DNA of 39,403 nucleotides from Azospirillum sp. (GCA_016124535.1 WGNK01000065.1:1-39403); one strand, 5' to 3'; shown: positions 8,622 to 16,244, counted from the stretch's first letter. The notes: generated from the sequence alone by a model not told the origin. Made by a program: numbers and translations.

Positions 8622-8786
8622 ATCTTGATCGAGCAACCCTGCTTCGCGGGCCGCCACGGCGCTGGGCGAGCGCGTGAGGTTGCCCGATCGCCCGCCGCGG
8701 CTGCGTCAAAGCGGCTTTCGACACCTACGTCGCATGCCTGGTATTCTCCCGGCAGGCTCCAGGGCCAAGCTTTCGGGCGATCGCGC

Positions 8787-8827
8787 TTGACAATATGACT
8801 GTATATTCGCATATACGCAAATATGCG
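8787..8827 (+). promoter_or_regulatory. Promoter with inverted-repeat operator of the ArsR-family gene
   Basis: A consensus -35 TTGACA (8787-8792) is followed 17 bp later by CATATA (8810-8815). A perfect 7-bp inverted repeat, CGCATAT (8808-8814) and ATATGCG (8821-8827) with a 6-bp spacer, covers the -10 box, the expected transcription start and the first codon. This is the usual arrangement for an autorepressed ArsR gene. Confidence 0.65.
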
Positions 8828-9179
8828 CAATGAGACGATCCAGATGCTCGGGGAGATCGACCAGGCGGCCGATCAGGCTTGCGAGCTGCTGAAGGCTTTG
8901 GCCAGCCCGACCCGCCTGAAAATCCTCTGCCACCTGGTCGACGGCGAAAAATCGGTCGGGCAAATCGCCGAGGCGATCGGTGCCCGCGATGCCGCCGTGT
9001 CTCAGCATCTGGCGCTGTTGCGCAAGGACCGGATCGTGCGGGCGCGTCGGGCGGGTCAGAGTATTTTCTATGCGATTGAAAACCCGGCGGCCGAGCGGCT
9101 GCTTCAGATCCTGCACGACATTTTTTGCGGCCATGTCGCAGAGTCCGACCTGGCAAACCTCAACGAAAGGCATCCGTAA
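8823..9179 (+). CDS. ArsR-family repressor of the SqrR/BigR (persulfide-sensing) type
   Basis: A 118-residue winged-helix repressor. The core ELLKALASPTRLKILCHLV, the recognition-helix region RDAAVSQHLALLRKD and the wing RRAGQSIFYAI are standard ArsR. Two cysteines, C36 (ILCHL) and C102 (IFCGH), are 66 residues apart, the same spacing as the redox cysteine pair of SqrR/BigR; the classic metal site ELCVCDL is absent. I infer control by reactive sulfur or oxidants. The first ATG (8823) lies inside the operator, so the mRNA would be nearly leaderless; ATG 8844 is an alternative start that keeps both cysteines. The stop overlaps the next ATG (TAATG), so it forms an operon with the AhpD-like gene. 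Confidence 0.85.
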   Translation: MRNETIQMLGEIDQAADQACELLKALASPTRLKILCHLVDGEKSVGQIAEAIGARDAAVSQHLALLRKDRIVRARRAGQSIFYAIENPAAERLLQILHDIFCGHVAESDLANLNERHP

Positions 9180-9523
9180 TGTACAAGGACTGGCCCCAGC
9201 TCGCCAAAGAGCTTTCGCCGACGATGGCGGAGGGTCGCAAGAGCCTGCCCGACGCCTGGGGCGCCTTCGCCAATCTGGCCAAGGCGGCGACCGCGCCGTC
9301 AGCGCTCGACACCAAGACCAAGGAACTGATCGCGCTGGCGATCGGCATCGCGGTGCGCTGCGACGGTTGCCTGGCCTTTCACGCCAAGGCCGTGGCTCAG
9401 CACGGCGGCACCCGCGCCGAGGTGCTCGACACCATCGCGATGGCGATCTACATGGGCGGCGGCCCGTCGGCAATCTACGGCGCCCAGGCCCTGGAAGCCT
9501 TCGACCAGTTCGCCGCGCGCTGA
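9179..9523 (+). CDS. Carboxymuconolactone decarboxylase/AhpD-family protein
   Basis: A 114-residue all-helical protein of the CMD/AhpD family. The motif CDGCLAFHAKAV (CxxC followed by His three residues later) is the peroxidase-type redox centre of AhpD-like members, and GGTRAEVLDTIAMAIYMGGGPS is the conserved following region. These proteins act as thiol-disulfide or peroxide-reducing enzymes in the cytoplasm. The start at 9179 overlaps the regulator's stop codon by one base. Placement behind an SqrR/BigR-type regulator suggests a role in reactive sulfur or peroxide handling, which is inference. Confidence 0.88.
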   Translation: MYKDWPQLAKELSPTMAEGRKSLPDAWGAFANLAKAATAPSALDTKTKELIALAIGIAVRCDGCLAFHAKAVAQHGGTRAEVLDTIAMAIYMGGGPSAIYGAQALEAFDQFAAR

Positions 9524-9552
9524 ATTCACCCGACACCGAAATTGCGGGGGTT

Positions 9553-9576
9553 CCAGGGGGCCTCGCGGCCCCCTGG
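9553..9576 (+). terminator. GC-rich hairpin after the ArsR-AhpD operon
   Basis: A perfect 10-bp stem (CCAGGGGGCC / GGCCCCCTGG) with loop TCGC lies 30 bases past the stop codon. No T-tract follows, so it is a hairpin of terminator or mRNA-stabilising type rather than a textbook terminator. Confidence 0.5.
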
Positions 9577-9725
9577 CCTTGATCCCGCAGGGAGCAATGT
9601 TTGCGGCTGATGTTCCGCCTCCACTTGCGCAACGCGGTTGTCAGGCCACCGGGAATCGCGGAAACTACCCAGCCTGCCGGGATGGTCCTGAACGGCGGCC
9701 CGCGCTGGAAAGGCCTGCCCCCGGA

Positions 9726-10196
9726 ATGCCGACCGAACTGTCCGACGCCTTCGCCGCCGCAGTCAGGGTTGCGATCACCCCGCTGTTCATTCTCTCCGGC
9801 ATTGCGCTGTTTCTCATCATCTATACCAATCGTCTGGGGCGGGTGGACGACCGGCTGCGCACGATTGCCGGTGCCCGCCGTCGCAGCGAAGGGTGGGCCA
9901 TCACCCCTGGGATCGATCACGAGATCGGCTGTCTGCGCCGCCGGATGATCGTGGTCAATTGCTCGATCATCAGCTTCACCTTCGGTGGCCTGTGCCTTGC
10001 TGTGGTGATCCTGCTGTTATTCGTGAACGAGATTGTGTTTTCGACTCTGATGACGACCAGGATCCTGGTCTTCGGCCTGTGCTGCGTCAGTGTCGTCGTC
10101 GCGCTCGGCTGCTTCCTCTATGAGCTCTGGCTGTCGCGCCAATGCGCCCTGCCCGAGTTCGCGGACCTGATCCCCGAGCGATCAAACGCCCCCTGA
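9726..10196 (+). CDS. DUF2721 family membrane protein
   Basis: A 156-residue inner-membrane protein. The family pattern is clear: AVRVAITPLFILSGIALFLIIYTNRLGRVDDRLR, then an amphipathic hydrophilic region with the EIGCLRRRMIVVNCSII turn, then two further membrane segments. Function of the family is unknown. I start at 9726, where family similarity begins. The frame stays open upstream and an in-frame ATG at 9597 is preceded by AGGGAG, but only 2 nt away; the residues added (Pro/Arg-rich) look non-coding. It stands alone between two unrelated genes. Confidence 0.78.
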   Translation: MPTELSDAFAAAVRVAITPLFILSGIALFLIIYTNRLGRVDDRLRTIAGARRRSEGWAITPGIDHEIGCLRRRMIVVNCSIISFTFGGLCLAVVILLLFVNEIVFSTLMTTRILVFGLCCVSVVVALGCFLYELWLSRQCALPEFADLIPERSNAP

Positions 10197-10321
10197 TCCC
10201 AGGATTTCCAGGCGGGCGATTCCAGGGGTATTCGCGTGCGTACTATGACTACAAAGCAGAGCGAAAGACGGGTTGGTCCGAGTGTTTTGGGTCGGCGTAA
10301 ACCGCCGCTTCGGAGATCACC

Positions 10322-11905
10322 ATGATGCGCAAGGCTCGCCGAAGTCGACCGATCCCTGCCCTGGCGGCCCTGGCGGTCGGCCTGTTGCTCCGGGGCACCG
10401 CCGTGGAGGCTGGCGATTTGCCGCCCTCCCAGGTGTCCGGCGTCCCGATACCCGAGGGACGGATTGATCGGGCGATCGCATCCCTCGATGCCCTTGGCGC
10501 CGAAATCATGGCAAGCAGCGGCATACCGGGCATGGCGGTCGCGGTCGTGCGCGACGGGAGAACCGCCTTTGCCAAAGGATTCGGCGTTCGCCAGGCCGGT
10601 GCGCCGGATCCGGTCGACGCCGATACCGTCTTCCAATTGGCCTCGGTATCCAAACCGCTCGCCGCGACCGTGATCGCCCATCAAATCGGCATAGGCTCCC
10701 TGTCCTGGGATTCCCCGGTAGTCCGATATCTGCCCTGGTTCCGGCTCAACGACCGCTGGGTCACCGCGCACGTCACGGTCGGCGACCTGCTGACCCACCG
10801 CTCCGGCCTGCCCAGCCATGCCGGCGACGAACTGGAAGACCTCGGTTACGACCGCAGACAGGTGCTGGAGCGCCTGCATCTGCTGCCGCTGGCACCGTTT
10901 CGGGCCAGTTACGCCTATACCAATTTCGGCTTCACCGCGGCCGCCGAAGCGGTTGCCGCCGCGGCCGGAATAGACTGGGCGACGCTTTCGGAGCAGGCGC
11001 TATATCAACCGCTCGGGATGTCCTCAACCAGTTCACGCTATTCCGATTTCCTCAAGCGGTCGAACCGCGCGGTCGGACATATCCGGACCGGGGGTGCTTT
11101 CCAGCCCAAATACCAGCGGCAGCCCGACGCTCAATCACCGGCCGGCGGTGCCAGTTCGTCTGCGAACGACCTTGCCCGCTGGCTGATCATGCTTCTTCAC
11201 AATGGCTCTTTTCAAGGCCAGCAGATCGTTGATGCCGCAGCACTTTTGCCGGCTATGACGGCGCAGATGGTGTCATCGCCACCCTCCACTCCCGACTCCC
11301 GCCCGAGCCTTTATGGCTACGGCTTTGGCGTCGGCGTGACACCCGCGGGCCGAACCGTAATCACGCATTCCGGCGGCTTTGCCATGGGCGCCGGCACGCG
11401 CATTGAGCTCTTGCCGTCGGTCGGGGTCGCGATCGTGGTGCTGACCAATGCCTGGCCCACCGGGGCGGCAGAAGCGCTGGCTGCGAGCTTTACCGATCTC
11501 GTGCAATTCGGCACGGTCCGGCGCGACTGGCTTGCCGCCTATGCCCGCCTGATGGCGCCGCTCATCGCGCCCCAAGGGAGCCTGGTCGGCCAGCCTCCGC
11601 TGCCCGAGCGCGTCGCGCCAGCGGATATTTCGCCCTATCTCGGGACCTACGGCAACGAGTATTACGGCGCGGCGCGGATCGAAAGGCGCGAAGATCGGCT
11701 TGTCCTGGGACTTGGTCCGGTGGGGATCGCGTATCCGTTGCGTCCGTGGGACGGCGATGCCTTTGTCTTCAACCCATCCAGTGAAAATCAGCCCGACGGC
11801 TCGATCTCCCTGGTCACCTTTCGCAGCAAAGCTCGGGGGCACTTCCGGTCCGTGACCATCGAATATCTCGACGCCAACGGCATGGGCACATTTGTCCGCC
11901 GGTAA
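10322..11905 (+). CDS. Secreted serine hydrolase, class C beta-lactamase/EstB family
   Basis: A 527-residue protein with a signal peptide (basic start, then ALAALAVGLLLRGTAVEA) followed by a beta-lactamase-fold domain (about residues 45-400). Catalytic motifs: S108-V-S-K111 (SxxK nucleophile and base), Y199-T-N201 (YxN) and H349-S-G351 (in place of KTG). HSG instead of KTG is common in esterases and D-aminopeptidases of this family, so a peptidase or esterase acting in the periplasm is more likely than true beta-lactam hydrolysis. The C-terminal 110 residues (from about 415, DISPYLGTYGNEYYG) look like the DUF3471-type accessory domain. A second ATG at 10325 is possible. It is the last chromosomal gene before the integrated element. 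Confidence 0.88.
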   Translation: MMRKARRSRPIPALAALAVGLLLRGTAVEAGDLPPSQVSGVPIPEGRIDRAIASLDALGAEIMASSGIPGMAVAVVRDGRTAFAKGFGVRQAGAPDPVDADTVFQLASVSKPLAATVIAHQIGIGSLSWDSPVVRYLPWFRLNDRWVTAHVTVGDLLTHRSGLPSHAGDELEDLGYDRRQVLERLHLLPLAPFRASYAYTNFGFTAAAEAVAAAAGIDWATLSEQALYQPLGMSSTSSRYSDFLKRSNRAVGHIRTGGAFQPKYQRQPDAQSPAGGASSSANDLARWLIMLLHNGSFQGQQIVDAAALLPAMTAQMVSSPPSTPDSRPSLYGYGFGVGVTPAGRTVITHSGGFAMGAGTRIELLPSVGVAIVVLTNAWPTGAAEALAASFTDLVQFGTVRRDWLAAYARLMAPLIAPQGSLVGQPPLPERVAPADISPYLGTYGNEYYGAARIERREDRLVLGLGPVGIAYPLRPWDGDAFVFNPSSENQPDGSISLVTFRSKARGHFRSVTIEYLDANGMGTFVRR

Positions 11906-11976
11906 GCCAGGCACAGCCCGGCCCGCAGTGCTTCGGCCACCGCAGCGGACTCCCTCCTGACAAGAACGCGAGAATT

Positions 11977-12049
11977 CCCGCTAAGTCCTTGGTGCCCCCG
12001 GCCAGACTCGAACTGGCACGCTGTTACCAGCAACAGATTTTGAGTCTGC
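11977..12049. repeat. Left attachment site (displaced 3' end of tRNA-Leu)
   Basis: These 73 bp are identical to 27031-27103. They contain the last 60 nt of the tRNA-Leu gene (T arm, variable arm, anticodon loop) plus 13 bp of flanking sequence. The copy lacks the tRNA 5' part and is the original gene end displaced by integration. Confidence 0.95.
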
Positions 12050-12173
12050 GCAAAACGGGTTTCCGCGAATTTTCCGTAGCTTTCCAGAATAGTCATATCG
12101 TAGCCTGTATCAGTGGGTTACGGTGCGATTGAGTTTTCTGGAATGGTCGCGCACATCCCCCGAATTTCCAAAC

Positions 12174-12193
12174 GGTGATCCCGCGGTGCTTCC
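12174..12193 (+). repeat. 20-bp direct repeat near left end of the element
   Basis: GGTGATCCCGCGGTGCTTCC occurs here, 29 bases before the integrase start, and again at 26983-27002, 28 bases inside the right attachment core. Same orientation, perfect match. Possible arm-type binding site for integrase or an excision factor. Confidence 0.7.
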
Positions 12194-12221
12194 ACGGGAT
12201 ATCAGGATGGAGGCAACAGAC

Positions 12222-13493
12222 ATGCGCGGGCGGATCACAAAACGGGCTGTGGATCAAGTCCAATCGTCCGAAAAGGAGGTATGGCTTTGGGACGCGGCCT
12301 TGCGCGGATTCGGCCTGAGGGTGACCCCGAACGGCGCCAAGACCTATTGGGTTCAGTACCGCATGGGTGGCCGGGGTACGACCACGAAGAAGGTCAAGAT
12401 CGGCGTCCACGGATCGCCATGGACCCCGGACCAGGCTCGCACCGAAGCCGAAACCTTGCTGGCCAAGGTGGCCCAAGGCGTCGACCCCGCGGCCGAGCGC
12501 AAGGAGACGCTGGCCAAAGCCTTCACCATGTCGGAGCTTGCCGATCGCTACGTGACGCAGCACCTGCAGGTGAAGAACAAGGAGAGCACCCAAAAGGAGT
12601 TCGGCCGGCTGGTTGAGCGGATCATCAAGCCGGAGCTGGGCAGCATGGCCGTGGTCGCGGTCACAAGGGGCGATATCTCGGCTCTGCACCACAAGCTCAA
12701 GGACACACCGAGACAGGCGAACCTGGCACTGGCGGTGCTCTCCAAGATGTTCAGCCTTGCCGAAGTCTGGGGCTTCCGACCCGACTTCTCCAACCCCTGT
12801 CACCTGGTTGAACGCTACAAGGAGAACGCCCGCGACCGCTTCCTATCGAATTCCGAGGTGGAGCGACTCGGGTTGACGCTCGCCCAGATGGAAGCCGATT
12901 TCGCGATAAATGAGAGCGTGGCGAACACCGTGCGTCTGCTCCTGTTGACCGGTTGCCGACTGGGTGAGGTGCGAGCGCTGCGCTGGAATGACGTTGACCT
13001 CGATACCGGCGCGCTCAGAATCCGCGACACCAAGAACGGCACGCCCAGAGCGCACCCGGTCGGCGCCTTGGCAATGGCGTTTCTTGCCGAGCTGCCGCGT
13101 ACCAGCGAATGGGTGTTCCCGGCCGTGACGGATGCACAGAAGTGCCTTCCCGAAGCCACCGTTGAGAATGGGTGGAAGCGGATCAGAGAGCGGGCCGGAC
13201 TGGACGGGGTGCATATCCACGACCTGCGGCACACGGTCGGCACCTACGCCGGGCAGACCAACGCCAACGCCTTCATGGTCCGTGACAAGCTGGGACAGAA
13301 AACTCTCGCCATGACGGGCAGGTATGTCAACAAGGACGCCGACCCGTTGCGCGAGCTGTCCGACAAGATCGAGGGCAGGATCATGGCCGCGATGAAGGCC
13401 GGCGCCGACGCGGCGGCCGGGAAGGCCGCGGACCAGAATAAAGTGGTGCCGCTGCCGACCGGACCGCGGCGGAAATCCCCCGGTGTTACCTGA
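12222..13493 (+). CDS. int: Tyrosine recombinase integrase (P4-type)
   Basis: A 423-residue site-specific recombinase expected to move the element into and out of the tRNA-Leu gene. The N-terminal domain (about 1-95; LRGFGLRVTPNGAKTYWVQY) is the DUF4102 arm-binding type, followed by a SAM-like core-binding domain (about 100-200) and the catalytic domain. Active-site residues: R246 (TGCRLGEVRALRW), K271, H333 and R336 (HDLRH), and the nucleophile Y368 (TGRYVN). The His/Trp position, usually LGH, is Q359 here (LGQKT). I choose ATG 12222 because GGAGG lies 8 nt upstream; the open frame extends to 12123 with no family similarity. It reads inward from the left attachment site. Confidence 0.93.
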   Translation: MRGRITKRAVDQVQSSEKEVWLWDAALRGFGLRVTPNGAKTYWVQYRMGGRGTTTKKVKIGVHGSPWTPDQARTEAETLLAKVAQGVDPAAERKETLAKAFTMSELADRYVTQHLQVKNKESTQKEFGRLVERIIKPELGSMAVVAVTRGDISALHHKLKDTPRQANLALAVLSKMFSLAEVWGFRPDFSNPCHLVERYKENARDRFLSNSEVERLGLTLAQMEADFAINESVANTVRLLLLTGCRLGEVRALRWNDVDLDTGALRIRDTKNGTPRAHPVGALAMAFLAELPRTSEWVFPAVTDAQKCLPEATVENGWKRIRERAGLDGVHIHDLRHTVGTYAGQTNANAFMVRDKLGQKTLAMTGRYVNKDADPLRELSDKIEGRIMAAMKAGADAAAGKAADQNKVVPLPTGPRRKSPGVT

Positions 13494-13604
13494 AATTCGG
13501 GGTTACCGGGGTTACCTGGGTTACCATGTTGATATTTCAGGATAGAATTCGGTAACCCCGGCTGAATTCGTCGGGGTTACCGGGGTTACCTCGCTGGGGT
13601 TACC
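13482..13604 (-). repeat. GGTAACCCC repeat element, copy A
   Basis: Units (read as GGTAACCCC on the minus strand unless noted) lie at 13499, 13508, 13517 (one mismatch), 13551 (plus strand), 13573, 13582 and 13596, with a weaker one at 13482 inside the integrase end. The order mirrors copies B and C: two direct units and one inverted unit around a 13-bp spacer, an AT-rich stretch, then three tandem units. A 40-bp part around 13551-13590 is the exact reverse complement of 19649-19688 in copy B. Confidence 0.9.
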
Positions 13605-13660
13605 TGCCCGAGCGCTTGAAATGCCTATCATCAGATGATAGATTTTAATCCGGTGAGGAA

Positions 13661-14038
13661 ATGGGCGTGACCGAAGACCAGTGGGGCTTGGAAACGCTCC
13701 TTGAGATGGACGGCCAACGGGGCGAACTCGGTGGCGGCTACTGGTTCAAGATCGAAGCGCACCGGGTCCCGGTGACGCCGGCCGTTCCGCATGGGGTGAA
13801 GTATTCCTTGACCCTTCATGCCTTCGACGGGCCGCGCGTCTTCGGGATCGACAATGCCCATGCGCCCAAGGTGACCGGCGAGCGGCGCGGACCCGGCCGG
13901 GTGCGGCGGGTCGAATTCGATCACCAGCATCTGGGCCGGAAGGTGAGCTTCTATGAATATGTCTCGGCGGAAGACTTGCTGACCGACTTCTTCGCCAAGG
14001 TGGACGCGGTGTTGAGAGAGAAAGGGGTGCAGCCATGA
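13661..14038 (+). CDS. TumE-like (DUF6516) toxin candidate
   Basis: A 125-residue small protein resembling the DUF6516 family, annotated as the TumE toxin of toxin-antitoxin modules. Typical features are an acidic N-terminus, a basic core (YWFKIEAHRVPVTPAVPHGVKYSLTLHAFDG), a VFGIDNAHAPK segment like the family's GYDN(E/A) motif, and a C-terminal EYVSAEDLLTDFFAKVDAVL helix. The mechanism is not something I can read from the sequence. It overlaps the next gene by 4 bases (ATGA), toxin first. Position directly after the integrase suggests element maintenance. Family assignment is from memory of motifs and moderately sure. Confidence 0.62.
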   Translation: MGVTEDQWGLETLLEMDGQRGELGGGYWFKIEAHRVPVTPAVPHGVKYSLTLHAFDGPRVFGIDNAHAPKVTGERRGPGRVRRVEFDHQHLGRKVSFYEYVSAEDLLTDFFAKVDAVLREKGVQP

Positions 14039-14436
14039 CCGAGCGCGTCGTCAAAGTCGGGATCGCCACCTACGAAGACCAGAAGGCGCGGTTGATGGCC
14101 ATCGCCCGCGGGGAGCGCAAGGTCGATCCGGACGAACCGAAAATCTGGTTTTCGTCGATCGAGAGCTTTGCACAGGTCCTCTCGACCAAGAACCAACTGC
14201 TGTTGGAGCTGATCGCCGAAGCCAAGCCGGCTTCCGTGGCAGAGCTGGAAACCTTGAGCGGCCGGAAGGGGCCGAACCTGTCGCGCACCCTGAAGACGCT
14301 GGCTCGATTCGGCTTGGTGGAACTGCGGCGCCAGGGGCGGACCCTGGTCCCCAGTGCCATCTATGATCGGGTGTCGGTGGACCTGCCGTTGCTGGCGGCG
14401 GCACGTCAGCAAAGAGCGCTGCCGGCCCATCGATAG
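14035..14436 (+). CDS. TumA-like helix-turn-helix antitoxin candidate
   Basis: A 133-residue DNA-binding protein of the MarR-like HVO_A0114 type. The winged helix is visible in the middle: LLLELIAEAKPASVAELETLSGRKGPNLSRTLKTLARFGLVELRRQGRTLVPSAIYD. The N-terminal 55 residues (IATYEDQKARLMAIARGERK) are the variable part that usually contacts the toxin. Its start overlaps the TumE-like gene by 4 bases. The pair is likely autoregulated, with this protein binding upstream of 13661, possibly near repeat copy A. Confidence 0.62.
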   Translation: MTERVVKVGIATYEDQKARLMAIARGERKVDPDEPKIWFSSIESFAQVLSTKNQLLLELIAEAKPASVAELETLSGRKGPNLSRTLKTLARFGLVELRRQGRTLVPSAIYDRVSVDLPLLAAARQQRALPAHR

Positions 14437-14494
14437 GACTTGACTCCTACGATGGTATGCGGCGAGGATGGGGCCGTCAACGCCCGAGGTGTAT

Positions 14495-15142
14495 CTATCC
14501 ATTGGGACGACCACTATTGACCGGATTAAGCTTCCCTACTGTTTCGAGATAAATTCCAGAATTATCTATCTTGGCCATATTAATATCGCCCCCAATTCCA
14601 TTTTTATCACAAAAGTCTTTGGTAAGACTCATGAAATGTTCTATAATTCTATCGTGGCCTGGCAATATACATCCATATTCGTCGCTACATTCCATTATAA
14701 AATCAATGTTGTTAACGCAGTATCCGACATCTATTGATATTGGCTGGTGATTATTTTTTGTTGTTATTGAATATCCCTCCGATAACATCGTCGCCCTGTT
14801 GAAACCGAGAACATACAACTGAATATCAATATTTTTTTCTTTGGCGATCCTGCTATGATAGCGATCAATCATTGTGGCTGCGCAAGCTGCCGCCTTTCCT
14901 ATAACGTCCGGATCTTCGCAATTAATATATCCTTTCCTAGTGTTTAGAATTATTGATTCATGTGCAAGTTCGTGAAAAAATTTGACGCCAGAACCGCAGA
15001 CTGCCACATTCAATTCCGGAATGGCAAATATTTTATTCATGTGTCCGAACTGCGGATGTCCTTCGATACCCAGATTAACAACGCAAGTGTCCTGATATAT
15101 TACTACATTGCTTTGCCTTGTGACAAAAATATATGCCGTCAT
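14495..15142 (-). CDS. Ntn-hydrolase/proteasome beta-like protein, AT-rich cargo
   Basis: A 215-residue protein in strongly AT-rich DNA. The start MTAYIFVTRQSNVVIYQD, the later KIFAIPELNVAVCGSG and the C-terminal GGDINMAKIDNSGIYLETV recall small proteasome-beta-like (Ntn hydrolase) proteins found in phages, where Thr2 would become the N-terminal nucleophile after Met removal. This is a fold-level guess. An AAAGGAG ribosome binding site precedes the ATG. It is transcribed opposite to most of the element, in the same direction as the ribbon-helix-helix gene 63 bases upstream; the two may form a short operon. The low GC content suggests separate acquisition. Confidence 0.5.
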   Translation of the reverse strand: MTAYIFVTRQSNVVIYQDTCVVNLGIEGHPQFGHMNKIFAIPELNVAVCGSGVKFFHELAHESIILNTRKGYINCEDPDVIGKAAACAATMIDRYHSRIAKEKNIDIQLYVLGFNRATMLSEGYSITTKNNHQPISIDVGYCVNNIDFIMECSDEYGCILPGHDRIIEHFMSLTKDFCDKNGIGGDINMAKIDNSGIYLETVGKLNPVNSGRPNG

Positions 15143-15205
15143 TGTATTTACTCCTTTATATTTTACTATTAAATGTCCCCCTTACACTAAAATTGGTGCC
15201 AACGG

Positions 15206-15367
15206 TCATTCTGGAAATTTCGGAAGGTATTCACGCTCTCGCAGCCACTCGACAACCACCTTCTCAACCAGTGAGCTGATCGACCTCATGTCGTCGCGTG
15301 CCGCTTTTTCGAGCGCAGCTTTGACCTCGGGTTGAACCCGAACCCCGAGCGATGGTGTTTTTGCCAT
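15206..15367 (-). CDS. Small ribbon-helix-helix (Arc/CopG-type) regulator
   Basis: A 53-residue protein. The N-terminal strand (SLGVRVQPEVKAAL) followed by two helices (EKAARDDMRSISSLVEKVVVEWLRE) is the ribbon-helix-helix fold, in which the strand pair reads the DNA major groove as a dimer. It starts 8 bases from an inverted repeat (TTACCTACA / TGTAGGTAA) in the divergent promoter region, the expected place for its operator. It likely represses itself and the rightward gene at 15591, and could be the element's lysis/lysogeny-like switch or an antitoxin for the next minus-strand gene. Confidence 0.7.
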   Translation of the reverse strand: MAKTPSLGVRVQPEVKAALEKAARDDMRSISSLVEKVVVEWLREREYLPKFPE

Positions 15368-15375
15368 GACGACAC

Positions 15376-15420
15376 TTACCTACATTGACGTTGACATTTG
15401 ATCGCTGACGTTGTAGGTAA
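15376..15420. promoter_or_regulatory. Inverted-repeat operator in divergent promoter region
   Basis: TTACCTACA (15376-15384) and TGTAGGTAA (15412-15420) are perfect 9-bp inverted arms 27 bp apart, with two TGACGTT copies between them (15386 and 15406). Placed directly upstream of the ribbon-helix-helix gene and facing the rightward genes. Confidence 0.6.
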
Positions 15421-15471
15421 TATGACGCCGTTTAACAACGGAAAATGCGGCCGGTTGGAGTGTTTGCACCA

Positions 15472-15496
15472 CCCCGCCCGGCTCGCCGTGGCGGGG
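15472..15496 (+). terminator. Hairpin with short T-run upstream of the 15591 gene
   Basis: CCCCGCC / GGCGGGG stem with an 11-base loop is followed by TTTGTCAAGTTT. It could act as an attenuator or early terminator for transcription leaving the divergent promoter region to the right. Confidence 0.45.
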
Positions 15497-15590
15497 TTTG
15501 TCAAGTTTCAGATTTTTTTGCAAATACGCCTTGCCCCCAGGAACGTTTCAGCGTAAAAAACTAAAACACGGGGTTTGGGGGGCGCGGCAC

Positions 15591-16244
15591 ATGCCGAAAC
15601 TGGTTGATCTGATTTCCGTTCTGGCTGCTGTGCTGGGCGTTCCCGAAAAAACGGTTGCGGTCTACGCGCGGTATATCCGCGAGGCAAAACTTCTGACCAC
15701 AAGTGGTCGTGGCCCCGGCGGGGCAGAAATGAAAATTGGGGATTGCGTTAACATTCTCATGGCGATTCTAGGCAGCGATGCCGTCAAGGATGCCGTATCG
15801 GCCACCAGATTGTATTCGAACCTTATCCTCGACGAAGCAATCGCAATTTCTCACGAAGAAGAAGGACAAAAATCCGGATGGAAAGTAAACCCTCCGGGAC
15901 TTCGCTTTTTGAATCGTGTTGGCGTTAGATTTCCCCTCTCTCTCTATGAAATGATCGAGAGGGCAAAGGACGGACGATTGCAAAATGCTCTATTGGAACT
16001 TGATAGACCTGAGATAAAAATTGAAGTTTTTTTGCCTATTCCTCATGCAATGATTTCTGTTAGCTGCACTCATAATAATGAGTTCACGCAAACATTTTTT
16101 GGCAATTTTCTGAATAATCCTACATCGAGTGATGTTATTAACAAAGAGATTGATTATCGAAACGAGCATTGCGATTTCAGGACATCGCACGTAATTAGTC
16201 ATAGAACTATTATCGCTTTGGGCGAAATGCTCAGAGAGGAATAG
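15591..16244 (+). CDS. Unknown protein with N-terminal winged-helix-like region
   Basis: A 217-residue protein. The N-terminal 45 residues (LVDLISVLAAVLGVPEKTVAVYARYIREAKLLTTSGRGPGG) look like a winged-helix DNA-binding region seen at the start of some alphaproteobacterial phage and island proteins. The remainder is unassigned, with an Ile/Phe-rich C-terminal half. GC content falls sharply along the gene, from about 55% to below 40% by eye, as if a GC-rich N-terminal coding part were joined to AT-rich DNA. I choose ATG 15591; the upstream extension to 15498 overlaps a hairpin and looks non-coding. Possible regulator or interference gene of the element. Confidence 0.5.
   Translation: MPKLVDLISVLAAVLGVPEKTVAVYARYIREAKLLTTSGRGPGGAEMKIGDCVNILMAILGSDAVKDAVSATRLYSNLILDEAIAISHEEEGQKSGWKVNPPGLRFLNRVGVRFPLSLYEMIERAKDGRLQNALLELDRPEIKIEVFLPIPHAMISVSCTHNNEFTQTFFGNFLNNPTSSDVINKEIDYRNEHCDFRTSHVISHRTIIALGEMLREE

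Larger units (their letters stand above)
11906..12221. other. Chromosome-element junction region before the integrase
   Basis: No gene is visible here. It holds the left attachment site (11977-12049), then 120 bases of unremarkable sequence, then the 20-bp terminal direct repeat (12174-12193) and the integrase ribosome binding site. Confidence 0.6.

Noticed and set aside
10322..11905. True class C beta-lactamase conferring resistance
   Set aside because: SxxK and YxN are present, but KTG is replaced by HSG and a DUF3471-like domain is attached, which fits esterase or peptidase relatives better.
11977..12049. A second functional tRNA-Leu gene at the left end
   Set aside because: Only the 3' 60 nt are present; the 5' acceptor strand and D arm are missing. 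It is the displaced end of the tRNA left by integration.
12123..12221. Upstream start of the integrase at 12123
   Set aside because: No family similarity in the added 33 residues, and it would run through the 20-bp terminal repeat; GGAGG precedes ATG 12222.
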